64,000 bases of DNA, taken from assembly GCA_949285785.1 (NCBI GenBank), contig CASEAG010000002.1, forward strand, positions 62,001-126,000. The letters are read 5' to 3'. The notes under the pieces are model-generated. The model ran no database searches. It worked only from the letters and a program-made list of their open reading frames with translations, and was not told where the DNA came from. This stretch comes from an uncultured Spirochaetales bacterium. Its GTDB lineage: Bacteria > Spirochaetota > Spirochaetia > Sphaerochaetales > Sphaerochaetaceae. Below are positions 50,979-59,751 of this stretch, piece by piece. Within the stretch, counting starts at the first letter, position 1; each line of letters starts with the position of its first letter. The translations under genes were made by a program, and so were the position numbers.

Positions 50979-51470
50979 TTATTTCGCGATGCTCAGGATC
51001 TTGTCTCCCACCTTCACGTCTCCCAGCACGGGAGTCACGGAGGAGTAGGAGTCGCTGTTGCATATGACCATAGGGACGATGGTGTTGAAGCCTTCCTCTG
51101 CGATGGCCTCGCGCTCGAAGCGGATCAGCGCATCGCCTTTCTTCACCTTGTCTCCGCTCTCTTTGAGCGTGGTGAAGTGTCTACCCTTGAGGGATACGGT
51201 CTCGAGACCGATGTGGATGAGTATCTCGATTCCGGAGTCGGATACGAGATTCACCGCATGCCCGGTGTCGAACATGAGATCCACCGTTCCATCGCAAGGG
51301 CTGCAGACGGTATCGCCAGACGGGATGATCGCGACACCCTTGCCCAGGATCTCCTCGCCGAATGTCGGGTCAGGAACCTCCGCCAGAGCGACCGCCTTGC
51401 CGTCGACAGGTGCACTCAATGTGAATGCAGGATCGTCTCCTGCCTTGAAAAGCCTGTTGAAAAACCCCAT
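50979..51470 (-). CDS. crr: PTS glucose-type IIA component
   Basis: 163 residues. The active His86 lies in ILIHIGLETVSLKG, and the second His71 in FDTGHAV, as in IIA-Glc. It accepts phosphate from HPr and gives it to the IIB domain of the IICB permease in the same operon. First gene; AGGGGAA precedes the ATG, and an extended -10 (TGTTATGAT, around 51515-51523 on the minus strand) lies upstream. Confidence 0.95.
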   Translation of the reverse strand: MGFFNRLFKAGDDPAFTLSAPVDGKAVALAEVPDPTFGEEILGKGVAIIPSGDTVCSPCDGTVDLMFDTGHAVNLVSDSGIEILIHIGLETVSLKGRHFTTLKESGDKVKKGDALIRFEREAIAEEGFNTIVPMVICNSDSYSSVTPVLGDVKVGDKILSIAK

Positions 51471-51545
51471 TTCTTCTGTTCCCCTTTTTTTCGATTCCAG
51501 TTGTGCTTTTGTCCATCATAACACACAAGAACTTCATATAGGAAG

Positions 51546-51582
51546 GGAAAAAGAAGTCCCACACAGGATGTTCTGTGTGGGA
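51546..51582 (-). terminator. Terminator of the amino-acid ABC operon
   Basis: TCCCACACAG (51557-51566) and CTGTGTGGGA (51573-51582) form a perfect 10-bp stem. The minus strand then reads CTTCTTTTTCCC. Confidence 0.9.
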
Positions 51583-51587
51583 TTCCG

Positions 51588-52334
51588 TCACAGGATGTGG
51601 TTCAGGAAGCTTCTTGTACGCTCCGACTTCGGGTTGCCGAATATCTCCTCGGGCGTACCCGTCTCGATTATCTCGCCGCTGTCCATGAAGACTATCTTGT
51701 CGGCGGCGGCTCTTGCGAAGCCCATCTCATGGGTCACCAGAAGCATCGTCATGCCTTCCTTGGCGAGCATCATCATGACGTCCAGGACCTCCTTGATCAT
51801 CTCGGGATCCAGTGCGCTGGTAGGCTCGTCGAAGAGCATCGCCTTCGGCTTCATCGCCAGTGCACGGGCAATCGCCACGCGCTGCTGCTGTCCGCCGGAC
51901 AGCTGGGCGGGGCGGCTGTCGGCCTTGTCAGCAAGTCCGACGCGGGTGAGAAGCTGCATGCCAAGCTCCTCGGCTTCCTTCCTGCCCATGCCGCGCACCT
52001 TGCGCGGTGCCAGTGTGACGTTGTCCAGGACGCTGAGGTGGGGGAAGAGGTTGAAGGACTGGAACACCATGCCAACGTCCTCTCGGATCCTCCTCAGGTC
52101 GGTCTTCGGGTCGGTGACCTCGACTCCGTCTATCCTTATGGAGCCGGATGTGGGCTCCTCCAGCTTGTTTACGCTTCTCAGAAGCGTGGACTTGCCGCTT
52201 CCGCTGGGACCGATGATCACGACGACCTGTCCGTCGTCGACCGTCAGGCTGGCATGCTTGACCGCATGTACGGTCTTCGTGCCCTGGACCGTGGTGAAGT
52301 CCTTGCAAAGGTCGGTTATCTCTATCTTAGCCAT
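51588..52334 (-). CDS. Polar amino-acid ABC importer, ATPase (GlnQ type)
   Basis: 248 residues: Walker [10 protein letters not shown], signature [14 protein letters not shown], Walker [15 protein letters not shown] and the family tail [16 protein letters not shown]. It powers the permease encoded just upstream, overlapping it by eight bases. The substrate is probably glutamine or another polar amino acid, from the type of binding proteins nearby. Confidence 0.95.
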   Translation of the reverse strand: MAKIEITDLCKDFTTVQGTKTVHAVKHASLTVDDGQVVVIIGPSGSGKSTLLRSVNKLEEPTSGSIRIDGVEVTDPKTDLRRIREDVGMVFQSFNLFPHLSVLDNVTLAPRKVRGMGRKEAEELGMQLLTRVGLADKADSRPAQLSGGQQQRVAIARALAMKPKAMLFDEPTSALDPEMIKEVLDVMMMLAKEGMTMLLVTHEMGFARAAADKIVFMDSGEIIETGTPEEIFGNPKSERTRSFLNHIL

Positions 52335-53190
52335 TCTTGTGCAACCTCTCCTCGAGCATTCCCACCAGTCTGGAGAGCACCAGGGTGAAGATCAGGTAGA
52401 TCAGTGCGACGACGAGCATCGTCTCCAGGGACAGGAACGTCCTCGAGATGTATTCGCGTCCCTTCCTCAGGATGTCTGCAAGCGCGAGCTGCGAGACGAG
52501 CGAGGAGTCCTTGAGCATCGAGATGAACTCGTTTCCGATTGCAGGCAGGACGACCTTCACCGTCTGGGGGAGGATGACGTGGATGAACGTCTGCGTCCTG
52601 GTCATTCCAAGCGCCGTGGCAGCCTCGCTCTGTCCTTTCGGGATGGCCTGTATGCCGGCGCGCACGATCTCGCCCATGTATGCACCGAAGCAGATGGACA
52701 GGGCTATGATCGCAGCCATCATGCCTTCCATGTGGAGGAAGCGCCCAAGTGCGTAGTAGATGAAGATCAGCTGGACAAGAAGCGGGATGCCTCTGATGAG
52801 CTCGACGTAGACGCCCGAGATCATGTTGATCCATCTGTGGCTGGAGACGGAGCCCAGTCCCGTGAAGGTTCCGATCACCACGGCTCCGATGATCGCGCAG
52901 ATCGTGACCTCGAAGGTGACCGGAGCTCCCTGGATACACACGATGAAGATCTGCCTATACGGTTCCGGCTTGAAGATGATCAGAGCCAGAAGGAGCACGA
53001 CGGCTCCGATGAACGTCAGCCTCCAGGAGGAGAGCACATGCTTCTCCCCTTTTTTCGGAATCAGTGGACCATCGGTCATTGTGATGGTCTTCGGAGTCTG
53101 GGCTGCAAGCGCAGCCGAATCGACCGAGACGACCTTGCGCCTGATCGATTCGACCTTGAGTTCCTCTTCTATTCTGTTGTCGTCTTTCAT
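52327..53190 (-). CDS. Polar amino-acid ABC importer, permease
   Basis: 287 residues. A ~75-residue cytoplasmic N-terminal segment is followed by five membrane helices. The HisM/GlnP motifs are [33 protein letters not shown] and the EAA loop ([21 protein letters not shown]). The long N-terminal tail is larger than in GlnP (~220). It pairs as a homodimer with the ATPase. It follows the binding-protein gene by seven bases. Confidence 0.93.
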   Translation of the reverse strand: MKDDNRIEEELKVESIRRKVVSVDSAALAAQTPKTITMTDGPLIPKKGEKHVLSSWRLTFIGAVVLLLALIIFKPEPYRQIFIVCIQGAPVTFEVTICAIIGAVVIGTFTGLGSVSSHRWINMISGVYVELIRGIPLLVQLIFIYYALGRFLHMEGMMAAIIALSICFGAYMGEIVRAGIQAIPKGQSEAATALGMTRTQTFIHVILPQTVKVVLPAIGNEFISMLKDSSLVSQLALADILRKGREYISRTFLSLETMLVVALIYLIFTLVLSRLVGMLEERLHKNG

Positions 53191-53197
53191 GTTCTCT

Positions 53198-53947
53198 CTA
53201 CATCAGGTTCCACTTGGCATACAGCTCGTCGAGCTTTCCGTTCTCCTGGAGCGTGGCGATCGACGAATTGATGATGTCAAGCAGTTCGCTGTTTCCCTTC
53301 TCGACGGCGATGGCTATGTCCTCGATCGTCTCGCTGGCAGTGCCTGTGACGACGAGCATGTCGCGGTAGTTCTCGTTGGCCAGGACATAGTCCGAGGCGA
53401 TGACGCTGTCGCATACGACCGCATCGCTGTTGCCGTTGATCATGTCCTCGATCGCAAGCGCGATGTCCTCATAGGCCTTGATGGTTATCTCCGGGTATTC
53501 CTCCATCGCGAAGTGTCCCGTGGTACCCATCTGGACACCGACCGTCTTGCCGAATAGGGACTCGACACTGCTCAGGTCGCTGTTCTCCTTCTTTGTGAGG
53601 ATCGACTGCGTCACCTGGTATATCGTGGTGGAGAAGTCGATGGTCAGCTTGCGCTCCTCTGTGACCGTGACACCGCTTGCTATCGCGTCGTACTGTCCAT
53701 TGGCAAGGCCTGCGAAGATGGTGTCCCATGAGGTGTTGACGTAGTCCATCGGGACGCCGGAGACCTCGCTCATCGCGTTTATCAGGTCAATCTCGAAGCC
53801 GACTATCTCGCCGTTCTCGTCGACATACTCGAGAGGCGGCCAGTTTGCATTGGTTGCAAAGGTGTATCCATCACTCTCGGCGGCACCGGATGCGAAGACG
53901 GCGAAGCAGGCCGTCAGGACTATAAACAGAGCTGAAATCTTCTTCAT
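53198..53947 (-). CDS. Polar amino-acid ABC importer, binding protein 1
   Basis: 249 residues, family 3 solute-binding protein. A signal peptide (MKKISALFIVLTACFAVFA) precedes mature FATNANWPPLEYVDENGEIVGFEIDL, with the usual WDTIFAGLANGQYDAIASGVTVT. ATG 53947 gives this signal peptide and has AAGGAGGAC before it; an upstream ATG in frame lies inside the promoter. First gene of a three-gene importer operon. Similar in layout to the neighbouring 54071 protein. Confidence 0.93.
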   Translation of the reverse strand: MKKISALFIVLTACFAVFASGAAESDGYTFATNANWPPLEYVDENGEIVGFEIDLINAMSEVSGVPMDYVNTSWDTIFAGLANGQYDAIASGVTVTEERKLTIDFSTTIYQVTQSILTKKENSDLSSVESLFGKTVGVQMGTTGHFAMEEYPEITIKAYEDIALAIEDMINGNSDAVVCDSVIASDYVLANENYRDMLVVTGTASETIEDIAIAVEKGNSELLDIINSSIATLQENGKLDELYAKWNLM

Positions 53948-53977
53948 TTGACTGTCCTCCTTTTCGAATATGGTGCC

Positions 53978-54006
53978 ATTATGGAAATTTATGCAGTCCA
54001 AGTCAA
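53978..54006 (-). promoter_or_regulatory. Promoter of the amino-acid importer operon
   Basis: Minus strand TTGACT (54001-54006) and CATAAT (53978-53983) are exactly 17 bases apart, each with one mismatch to consensus. Confidence 0.75.
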
Positions 54007-54025
54007 TAGATTTTGCATAAAAAAT

Positions 54026-54060
54026 GAATAAAAATACCGGGAGAGCGATTCTCCCGGTAT
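54026..54060 (-). terminator. Terminator after binding protein 2
   Basis: ATACCGGGAG (54034-54043) and CTCCCGGTAT (54051-54060) form a perfect 10-bp stem followed on the minus strand by TTTTTATTC. Confidence 0.9.
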
Positions 54061-54070
54061 TCTCAATGCC

Positions 54071-54817
54071 TTACAGCAGATTCCACTTGGCCTTGAGCGC
54101 ATCGAAGGATCCGTCCTCCATCATAGCCTCCAGGCCCTGGTTGATCATGTCAAGAAGCTCACTGTTGCCCTTCTTGACGGCGATTGCGATCTGCTCGTCG
54201 GTGAAAGGCTCGCCGGCCACGCGGAGCATGCCCTTGTAGTTCTCGTTCGCAAGCACGAAGTCGGATGCGATGATCGAGTCGCACACGCATGCGTCGATGT
54301 TGCCGTTGAGCATGTCCTGGATGGCGAGTCCGATGTCGTCATACTGCCTTCTGTCCACATCGTAGTCGTCGAGTGCGAAGTCTCCGGTGGTGCCGATCTG
54401 GACACCGACCTTCTTGCCGGTCAGGTCATCCACGCTCTGTACAGGTGAGTCGGTCATCACGACCACCACTTGGCCCTGGTCGGCGATAGGCATGGAGAAG
54501 TCCATCGTCGCCTTGCGCTCCTCGGTGATGGTGACACCGCTTGCAACACCGTCGTACTGACCATTGGCGAGACCTGCGAAGATCGTGTCCCATGCGATGT
54601 TCTCCACGACCATCTCGACTCCAACATGCTCTCCGATCAGCGGCATGAGCTCGACCTCGAAGCCTGTGAGGTTCCCGTTCTCGTCGATGAACTCGAAGGG
54701 AGGCCATGTGGCATCGGCTGCGAATACGTAGACGCCATCGTCCTCGCTGGCGCCACCTGCGAACACGCCTGCCATCGCGATGAGCGAGACAAGCAGAATG
54801 ATTGCGATTCTCTTCAT
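54071..54817 (-). CDS. Polar amino-acid ABC binding protein 2 (paralogue)
   Basis: 248 residues, solute-binding family 3, with signal peptide ending AMAGVFAGG and mature FAADATWPPFEFIDENGNLTGFEVEL. The same NGQYDGVASGVTITEERKATMDFS block occurs as in binding protein 1, so the two look like a tandem duplication that has diverged. A terminator and a separate promoter split it from the importer operon, so the dose of the two proteins can differ. It probably delivers a related amino acid to the same permease. Confidence 0.93.
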   Translation of the reverse strand: MKRIAIILLVSLIAMAGVFAGGASEDDGVYVFAADATWPPFEFIDENGNLTGFEVELMPLIGEHVGVEMVVENIAWDTIFAGLANGQYDGVASGVTITEERKATMDFSMPIADQGQVVVVMTDSPVQSVDDLTGKKVGVQIGTTGDFALDDYDVDRRQYDDIGLAIQDMLNGNIDACVCDSIIASDFVLANENYKGMLRVAGEPFTDEQIAIAVKKGNSELLDMINQGLEAMMEDGSFDALKAKWNLL

Positions 54818-54831
54818 AATTGACAAACCCC

Positions 54832-54849
54832 CGGTAATAGTGGTTACCG
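54832..54849. promoter_or_regulatory. Inverted repeat in the leader of binding protein 2
   Basis: CGGTAA (54832-54837) and TTACCG (54844-54849) flank a 6-base centre between the -10 and the start codon; an operator or a small leader hairpin. Confidence 0.4.
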
Positions 54850-54857
54850 AGGGTCGT

Positions 54858-54885
54858 GTTATCATTTTGGATACTGATATGTCAA
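54858..54885 (-). promoter_or_regulatory. Promoter of binding protein 2
   Basis: Minus strand perfect TTGACA (54880-54885) and GATAAC (54858-54863), 16 bases apart. Confidence 0.6.
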
Positions 54886-54923
54886 GCGGAAAATGAATCT
54901 TTATGCAGATTCTTCCTCACATT

Positions 54924-56279
54924 TCATGCATATTCTTGCATTGTCGCTGTGAGATTCCGTATTTTCCTCTTGTAGACATACAGGAAGAAGACAATGGCGA
55001 ACGTCAGGCCGAAGACCTCTGCAACGGTGAAGCTGAGCCAGACGCCGGTCACTCCGATGAGGGCTCCGAGTATATATGCACAGGGGCACAGGACGACCAG
55101 CTGCCTTATGATGGACACCAGCATTGAGAATATACCGTATCCCGTCGCCTGGAATGCGGCGGACAGCACGATGGAGAACGCCGCAGGCACGAAGCAGATG
55201 CTGAGTATCCTGAGCGCCGGCACTCCAATGGCCTCCATCTGCTCGGATGCGCTGAAGAACGAGAGCAGAAGGGAGGGGAACAGCTGAAACACCAGGGTGC
55301 CGACCGCCATGATGAGCACGGCGATCACGATGCCGTACTTCATCGCGGTGGCCATCCTCTTCCTGTTGCGGGCTCCGTAGTTGAATGCCAGGATGGGGAT
55401 GAGACCGTTGTTCAGGCCGAAGACCGGCATGAACACGAAGGACTGCAGCTTGTAGTAGACGCCGAACACCGTCACCGCCATGTTGGAGAAGCTGATCAGG
55501 ATGCCGTTGAGTGCGGAGACCAGGACGGTGCTGACGCTGTTCATGACGATGGTGGGAGCGCCGACGACGTAGATGTCCTTGAGAATCCTCCTGTCCGGTC
55601 TGATTCTGCGCATGCGGATGTGGATGAACTGGTTCTTCCTTACATAATATATCGAGAGGAACATCGAGACCCACTGTCCGATGACCGTGGCGATCGCTGC
55701 ACCGGCGACGCCCATGTCGAAGACGAATATGAACACCGGGTCGAGGATGATGTTGGTGATGGCACCCGCACCCTGGATGATCATCGGGTGGAACGAGTCG
55801 CCCGTGGCCTGTATGATGCGCTCTCCCATGATGTCGACGAAGCATCCCAGCGAGAAGCACATGCAGATCATCGCGTACTGCGTCGACAGTCCGAGCAGCT
55901 CGGAATCTTCCGTGAACATGCCCAGGAACGGCTTTGCAAGGAACAGTCCGGCAAGCGCGAAGACGATGAATGTGGCGAATGCCAGGAACATTCCGGTGCT
56001 TGCCGCCTTGTTTGCATCCTCCATGTTCTTCTCACCAAGGCGACGGGCGAGGATGGAGTTGACGCCGACTCCGGTACCCACCGCGAATGCTATGATCAGG
56101 TTCTGTAGAGGGAAGGCGAGAGACACGGCGGTCAGAGCCACCTCCGAATACATCGCCACGAATATGGAATCGACTACGTTGTATAGGGCCTGGACGAGCA
56201 TGCTCAGCATCATCGGCAGGGACATGCGCATTATGAGGCGGGGAATCCGCTCTGTGCCCATAATGTTCTCTTTCTGCAT
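54924..56279 (-). CDS. MATE-family efflux protein
   Basis: 451 residues with 12 membrane helices in two halves, each starting with the MATE pattern (GTERIPRLIMRMSLPMMLSMLVQALYNVVDSIF; later APTIVMNSVSTVLVSALNGILI). It exports drugs or metabolites by Na or H antiport. Two starts are possible. ATG 56279 lies eight bases after a -10 and is probably the transcription start. ATG 56261 (MGTERIP) has an AAAGAGAAC ribosome site. Single-gene unit; no regulator is next to it. Confidence 0.92.
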   Translation of the reverse strand: MQKENIMGTERIPRLIMRMSLPMMLSMLVQALYNVVDSIFVAMYSEVALTAVSLAFPLQNLIIAFAVGTGVGVNSILARRLGEKNMEDANKAASTGMFLAFATFIVFALAGLFLAKPFLGMFTEDSELLGLSTQYAMICMCFSLGCFVDIMGERIIQATGDSFHPMIIQGAGAITNIILDPVFIFVFDMGVAGAAIATVIGQWVSMFLSIYYVRKNQFIHIRMRRIRPDRRILKDIYVVGAPTIVMNSVSTVLVSALNGILISFSNMAVTVFGVYYKLQSFVFMPVFGLNNGLIPILAFNYGARNRKRMATAMKYGIVIAVLIMAVGTLVFQLFPSLLLSFFSASEQMEAIGVPALRILSICFVPAAFSIVLSAAFQATGYGIFSMLVSIIRQLVVLCPCAYILGALIGVTGVWLSFTVAEVFGLTFAIVFFLYVYKRKIRNLTATMQEYA

Positions 56280-56287
56280 GACTGTCT

Positions 56288-56316
56288 TGTTTAACGTGAA
56301 AAATTTTTTGTGTCAA
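56288..56316 (-). promoter_or_regulatory. Promoter of the MATE gene
   Basis: Minus strand perfect TTGACA (56311-56316) and TAAACA (56288-56293), 17 bases apart, with ATG eight bases after the -10. Confidence 0.5.
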
Positions 56317-56353
56317 TAAAGCGTACAGCAGGTCGCCATGGCATCGGCAAGTC

Positions 56354-56382
56354 TTGCTAAATCCTTCTCTTGCCTATATTAT
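56354..56382 (+). promoter_or_regulatory. Promoter of lysC
   Basis: TTGCTA (56354-56359) and TATTAT (56377-56382) are 17 bases apart, with a leader of about 26 bases to ATG 56415. Confidence 0.65.
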
Positions 56383-56414
56383 TGGCCCGGGTATACCCCA
56401 TCCAGGAGAAGAGA

Positions 56415-57710
56415 ATGACAGTATGCAAGTTCGGCGGTTCCTCCCTTGCGGACGAGAACCAGATCAGGAAGGTCAAGGCCATACTCGATGCCGATGACAG
56501 ACGCACCATCGCCGTCGTCAGCGCACCTGGCAAACGCAATGCGGACGACGAGAAGATCACCGACATGCTCTACGAATGCAACAGACTTGCACAGCAGAAC
56601 AGGAGCTGCCGTCCCGTATTCGACCGGATCGCACACCGTTATGTAGAGATCGCCAGGGCTCTCAAGCTCGACGTCGACAGGCTGACGGCTGCGCTGGACG
56701 ACATCAGGCACAACATAGATGCAGGCCGTGGCAGCGACTACAGTGCAAGCCGTGGCGAATACCTCTCGGGGCAGATCATGGCCGCCTATCTGGGGTGGGA
56801 GTTCGTCGAGCCTGCGGACTACATCGTGATCAACGGCGACGGGACGGTGAACCCGCTGACATACGAGAGGCTTTCGGCCCGGCTCGCAGAAGGCGGCCGC
56901 TATGTGATTCCCGGCTTCTACGGCGCAAGCGAGCAGGGTGTGGTGAAGACATTCTCGCGAGGTGGAAGCGACATCTCTGGTGCGATCGCCGCCCGCGCGG
57001 CAGGCGCCGACCTGTACGAGAACTGGACCGACGTGAGCGGAATGTATGCTGCAGATCCGAGGATCGTGAAGGATGCCAGGGTCATAGAAGAGCTCACATA
57101 CACCCAGGTGCGCGAGCTGAGCGACGTGGGTGCATCGGTCTTCCACGAGGAGGCGATAGCACCGGTCTTCGAGAAGGGCATCCCCATAAACATCCGCAAC
57201 ACGAACGAGCCTGAAGCCGCAGGCACCATGATACGCCCCGACAGCGCCTCGAGCGGTCTGGTCGGAATCTCCGGCAAGGGCGGCTACAGCAAGCTCAAGC
57301 TGCGCAAGCTGATGATGTTCAAGCGTCCGGGCATGAGGCATGCCCTGCTGACTATGCTGCATCTTTATGGAGTGCGTCCCAGCTATTCGCTCTTCGGAAT
57401 CGACTCCATCGTCTGGTTCTTCGAGAGCAGCCAGGCCTCCGACAGCGTACTTGGCGCCATGACCGAGAGGCTGAAGAAGGATTTCGCACTTGATGACGTG
57501 ACCATAGAGCGCGGTCATGCGATTCTTGGCCTCGTCGGCTGCCACATGGAGCAGAGCACGGCCTTCATCGATGCCTGCACCGCATTAAGGGATGCCGGCA
57601 TAGGAATCAACTGCGTCAACTATGGTGCATCCAACACGACCACGCTGATCGGGGTAGGCGAGGATGACTGCCGCAAGGCTGTGCAGGTGATCTACAAGGC
57701 ACTGTTCTGA
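56415..57710 (+). CDS. lysC: Aspartate kinase
   Basis: 431 residues. The kinase motif is KFGGSSLADENQ at residues 5-16, with GRGSDYSASRGEYLSG and DPRIV...ELTYTQVRELSDVGA as in aspartokinases. Two C-terminal ACT-like stretches (~ residues 290-430) would bind the feedback amino acid. It makes aspartyl-phosphate for lysine, threonine and methionine synthesis. It is monofunctional: no homoserine dehydrogenase domain follows. ATG 56415 follows CAGGAGAAGA; an upstream frame extension lies in the promoter. A terminator follows, with a group II intron immediately behind it. Confidence 0.92.
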   Translation: MTVCKFGGSSLADENQIRKVKAILDADDRRTIAVVSAPGKRNADDEKITDMLYECNRLAQQNRSCRPVFDRIAHRYVEIARALKLDVDRLTAALDDIRHNIDAGRGSDYSASRGEYLSGQIMAAYLGWEFVEPADYIVINGDGTVNPLTYERLSARLAEGGRYVIPGFYGASEQGVVKTFSRGGSDISGAIAARAAGADLYENWTDVSGMYAADPRIVKDARVIEELTYTQVRELSDVGASVFHEEAIAPVFEKGIPINIRNTNEPEAAGTMIRPDSASSGLVGISGKGGYSKLKLRKLMMFKRPGMRHALLTMLHLYGVRPSYSLFGIDSIVWFFESSQASDSVLGAMTERLKKDFALDDVTIERGHAILGLVGCHMEQSTAFIDACTALRDAGIGINCVNYGASNTTTLIGVGEDDCRKAVQVIYKALF

Positions 57711-57732
57711 CAGCAATCAGATCCTTTGAATC

Positions 57733-57760
57733 GGGGGCCGGCATCCGTCGGCCCCTTTCT
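57733..57760 (+). terminator. Terminator of lysC
   Basis: GGGGCCG (57734-57740) and CGGCCCC (57749-57755) form a 7-bp GC stem followed by TTTCT. The intron starts three bases after this tail. Confidence 0.85.
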
Positions 57761-57762
57761 CA

Positions 57763-59677
57763 GTTTGCCCTGCATGGGTGTTGACCTGGTGGTGAAAGTC
57801 CACTGCGAGTACAGCTCGGAACGAGAGTTCCAAATCGCTAGCCAAGAGCAAGGGCGTTGTCGTGAGGCAGGGTCTGAAGGAAGCTGGAGGCAAAATCGCG
57901 GGCCTACGGACAGAAACTGCATACAAGGCATGCATGATGGATGAGTCTGCTGAATAAGACAAAATCCAGAGCTGAGTCATGGATGTAAATGCGGAGGCCA
58001 TATGCGAGGAAGGTCAATGCTCTTAACGGGGGAGGTCTCACAGGCGCCGAGGCTGCAACATCGCCTATGACAGCGTAGTAACAACGAACTGTGAGAAGTC
58101 AGCCGAGGTCATAGTAGTCATAAGGGAGATGGCGAAGGACCGAACAGATGAATCTTCGAGTAAGGAGGGAAAACTACGACATGATGAGAAAGATACCGCA
58201 CTGCGGAGTTATTCATGTGTCGGAAGAAGGAAATCGATGAAAGAAGAGAACTTGAGAGAACCCAATACGGAATTATGCAGGAGGATGCTCTCGCCTCATA
58301 ACCTTGAAGTAGCCATCCGGAATGTAAAGCGAAACAAGGGCAGTGCCGGTGTCGATGGAGTGGAGGTCAAGGATATTGACGAGTACATGGAAGACAACTG
58401 GACACGGATTGAGGAACAGATACTTGCAAGAACGTACAAACCGAAACCTGTGAAAAGAGTCGAGATACCGAAGGATAACGGAGGGGTCAGGCTACTCGGA
58501 GTGCCATGTGTAATAGACAGGGTCATACAGCAGGCGATGGTGCAGGTTCTCCAGCCGGTCTTCGAACCGACATTCTCACAGTACAGCTACGGGTTCAGGC
58601 CCGGACGCAGTGCAGAGGATGCGGTGAGGAAGGTGCAGGAGTACATGGCAGAGGGATACAAACACGTTGTAGACCTCGACCTGTCCAGATTCTTCGACAC
58701 GGTCAACCACGACCTTCTGATGAGTCTGGTGGACCGGACGCTTGAGGACAAGGACATCAGGAGACTGATATATGTGTACCTCAAGAGCGGGATAATGACC
58801 AACGGATGCATGATGGAGAGCGATGAGGGAACGCCGCAGGGCGGGCCGCTGTCGCCGCTTCTGTCGAACATCTATCTCACTCCCTATGACAAGGAGCTTG
58901 AGAAGAGAGGTCATAAGTTCGTCAGATACGCCGATGATTGCAACATATTCACGAAGAGCAAATATTCTGCGAAGAGGGTAAAGGATTCCGTGATACGGTT
59001 CCTCGAGAACAGGATGAAGCTGAAGGTGAACATGGAGAAGACGGAGGCGAGGAGAGCCGTCGGCTCTTCATTCCTTGGATTCACATTCACAACCATCAGG
59101 TCTAAGAATGGGCTCGGATACTGTAAGCCGAAGCAGAAGAAGATTGAGAAGTTCGAACAGCGTATAAGGGAGATAACCAAACGCAACCGCGGAGTGTCTG
59201 CCGAACGCATGATTACAGAGCTCAACTCATACTTGTGCGGGTGGATAAACTACTACGCGAGAGGATACTTCAAGAAATGGCTTGGAGAAAAGGCCCAGTG
59301 GATAAGGCGGAGGGTACGGCAGTACCTATGGAAACTGTGGAAGAAGAAGGATGCAAGAAAGAAACACCTGCGGGAGCTGGGTGTGCCTGAATGGTGGATA
59401 AGCAGATACCGGAAAGGCCTTTCAAGCAACAGATACTGGCGGATGGCTCAATGCCTCGGCAAAGGGCTACACAACGACATCCTGCATGACAAACTCGGTT
59501 TGCTCAACATCGAAGAGTATTACAGAGTGAAGCATAACGAGCGGATGGAGATGGACAGGACATACAACTCCCAGCTGGAGTTTGTATTCATCTGAACCGC
59601 CCACTACGGACCCGTATGGTGGGTGGTGTGAGAGGAAAGCTCTCAGTGCTGACGCTCTGAGAGCCTACCTACTCGAT
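57763..59677 (+). mobile_element. Group II intron with maturase ORF, inserted behind the lysC terminator
   Basis: The 5' end is taken as GTTTGCCCTGCATGGG (57763 onward), close to the GTGTGCCC...GCATGGG start seen in many bacterial group II introns. About 470 bases of structured non-coding RNA follow (with motifs such as GTGAAAGTCCAC and CTGAAGGAAGCTGGAGGC), then the maturase gene. The 3' end has a domain V-like hairpin (GAACCGCCCACTACGG at 59593 onward, ending GGTGGTGTGAGAGG) and a domain VI hairpin (AGCTCTCAG...CTCTGAGAGC), ending CTACTCGAT near 59677. It occupies the gap between convergent lysC and ugpC and breaks no gene. Boundaries are estimates (few bases). The position downstream of a terminator is what class IIC introns prefer, but the class itself is not settled. 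Confidence 0.85.
58237..59595 (+). CDS. ltrA: Group II intron reverse transcriptase/maturase
   Basis: 452 residues from ATG 58237; an upstream ATG at 58129 adds 36 residues of intron RNA-like sequence. The reverse-transcriptase core has the catalytic YADD (FVRYADDCNIF), GTPQGGPLSPLLSN and LGFTF. The maturase (X) region is LNSYLCGWINYYARGYFKKW. No HNH endonuclease motif (CxxC pairs with His-Asn) is seen at the end, so the element probably moves without target-strand nicking by its own protein. The frame is intact, so the intron may be active. It helps splicing and copies the intron RNA into DNA. Confidence 0.93.
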   Translation: MKEENLREPNTELCRRMLSPHNLEVAIRNVKRNKGSAGVDGVEVKDIDEYMEDNWTRIEEQILARTYKPKPVKRVEIPKDNGGVRLLGVPCVIDRVIQQAMVQVLQPVFEPTFSQYSYGFRPGRSAEDAVRKVQEYMAEGYKHVVDLDLSRFFDTVNHDLLMSLVDRTLEDKDIRRLIYVYLKSGIMTNGCMMESDEGTPQGGPLSPLLSNIYLTPYDKELEKRGHKFVRYADDCNIFTKSKYSAKRVKDSVIRFLENRMKLKVNMEKTEARRAVGSSFLGFTFTTIRSKNGLGYCKPKQKKIEKFEQRIREITKRNRGVSAERMITELNSYLCGWINYYARGYFKKWLGEKAQWIRRRVRQYLWKLWKKKDARKKHLRELGVPEWWISRYRKGLSSNRYWRMAQCLGKGLHNDILHDKLGLLNIEEYYRVKHNERMEMDRTYNSQLEFVFI

Positions 59678-59687
59678 TGTCCTCCGG

Positions 59688-59722
59688 GTAAAACGAAATG
59701 GAGCCGGTCTCCCGGCTCCATT
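59688..59722 (-). terminator. Terminator of ugpC
   Basis: AATGGAGCCGG (59697-59707) and CCGGCTCCATT (59712-59722) form a perfect 11-bp stem. The minus strand then reads TCGTTTTACC. Confidence 0.85.
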
Positions 59723-59751
59723 CCATCTGGTTGTGAGCTTTCGGATGATGC

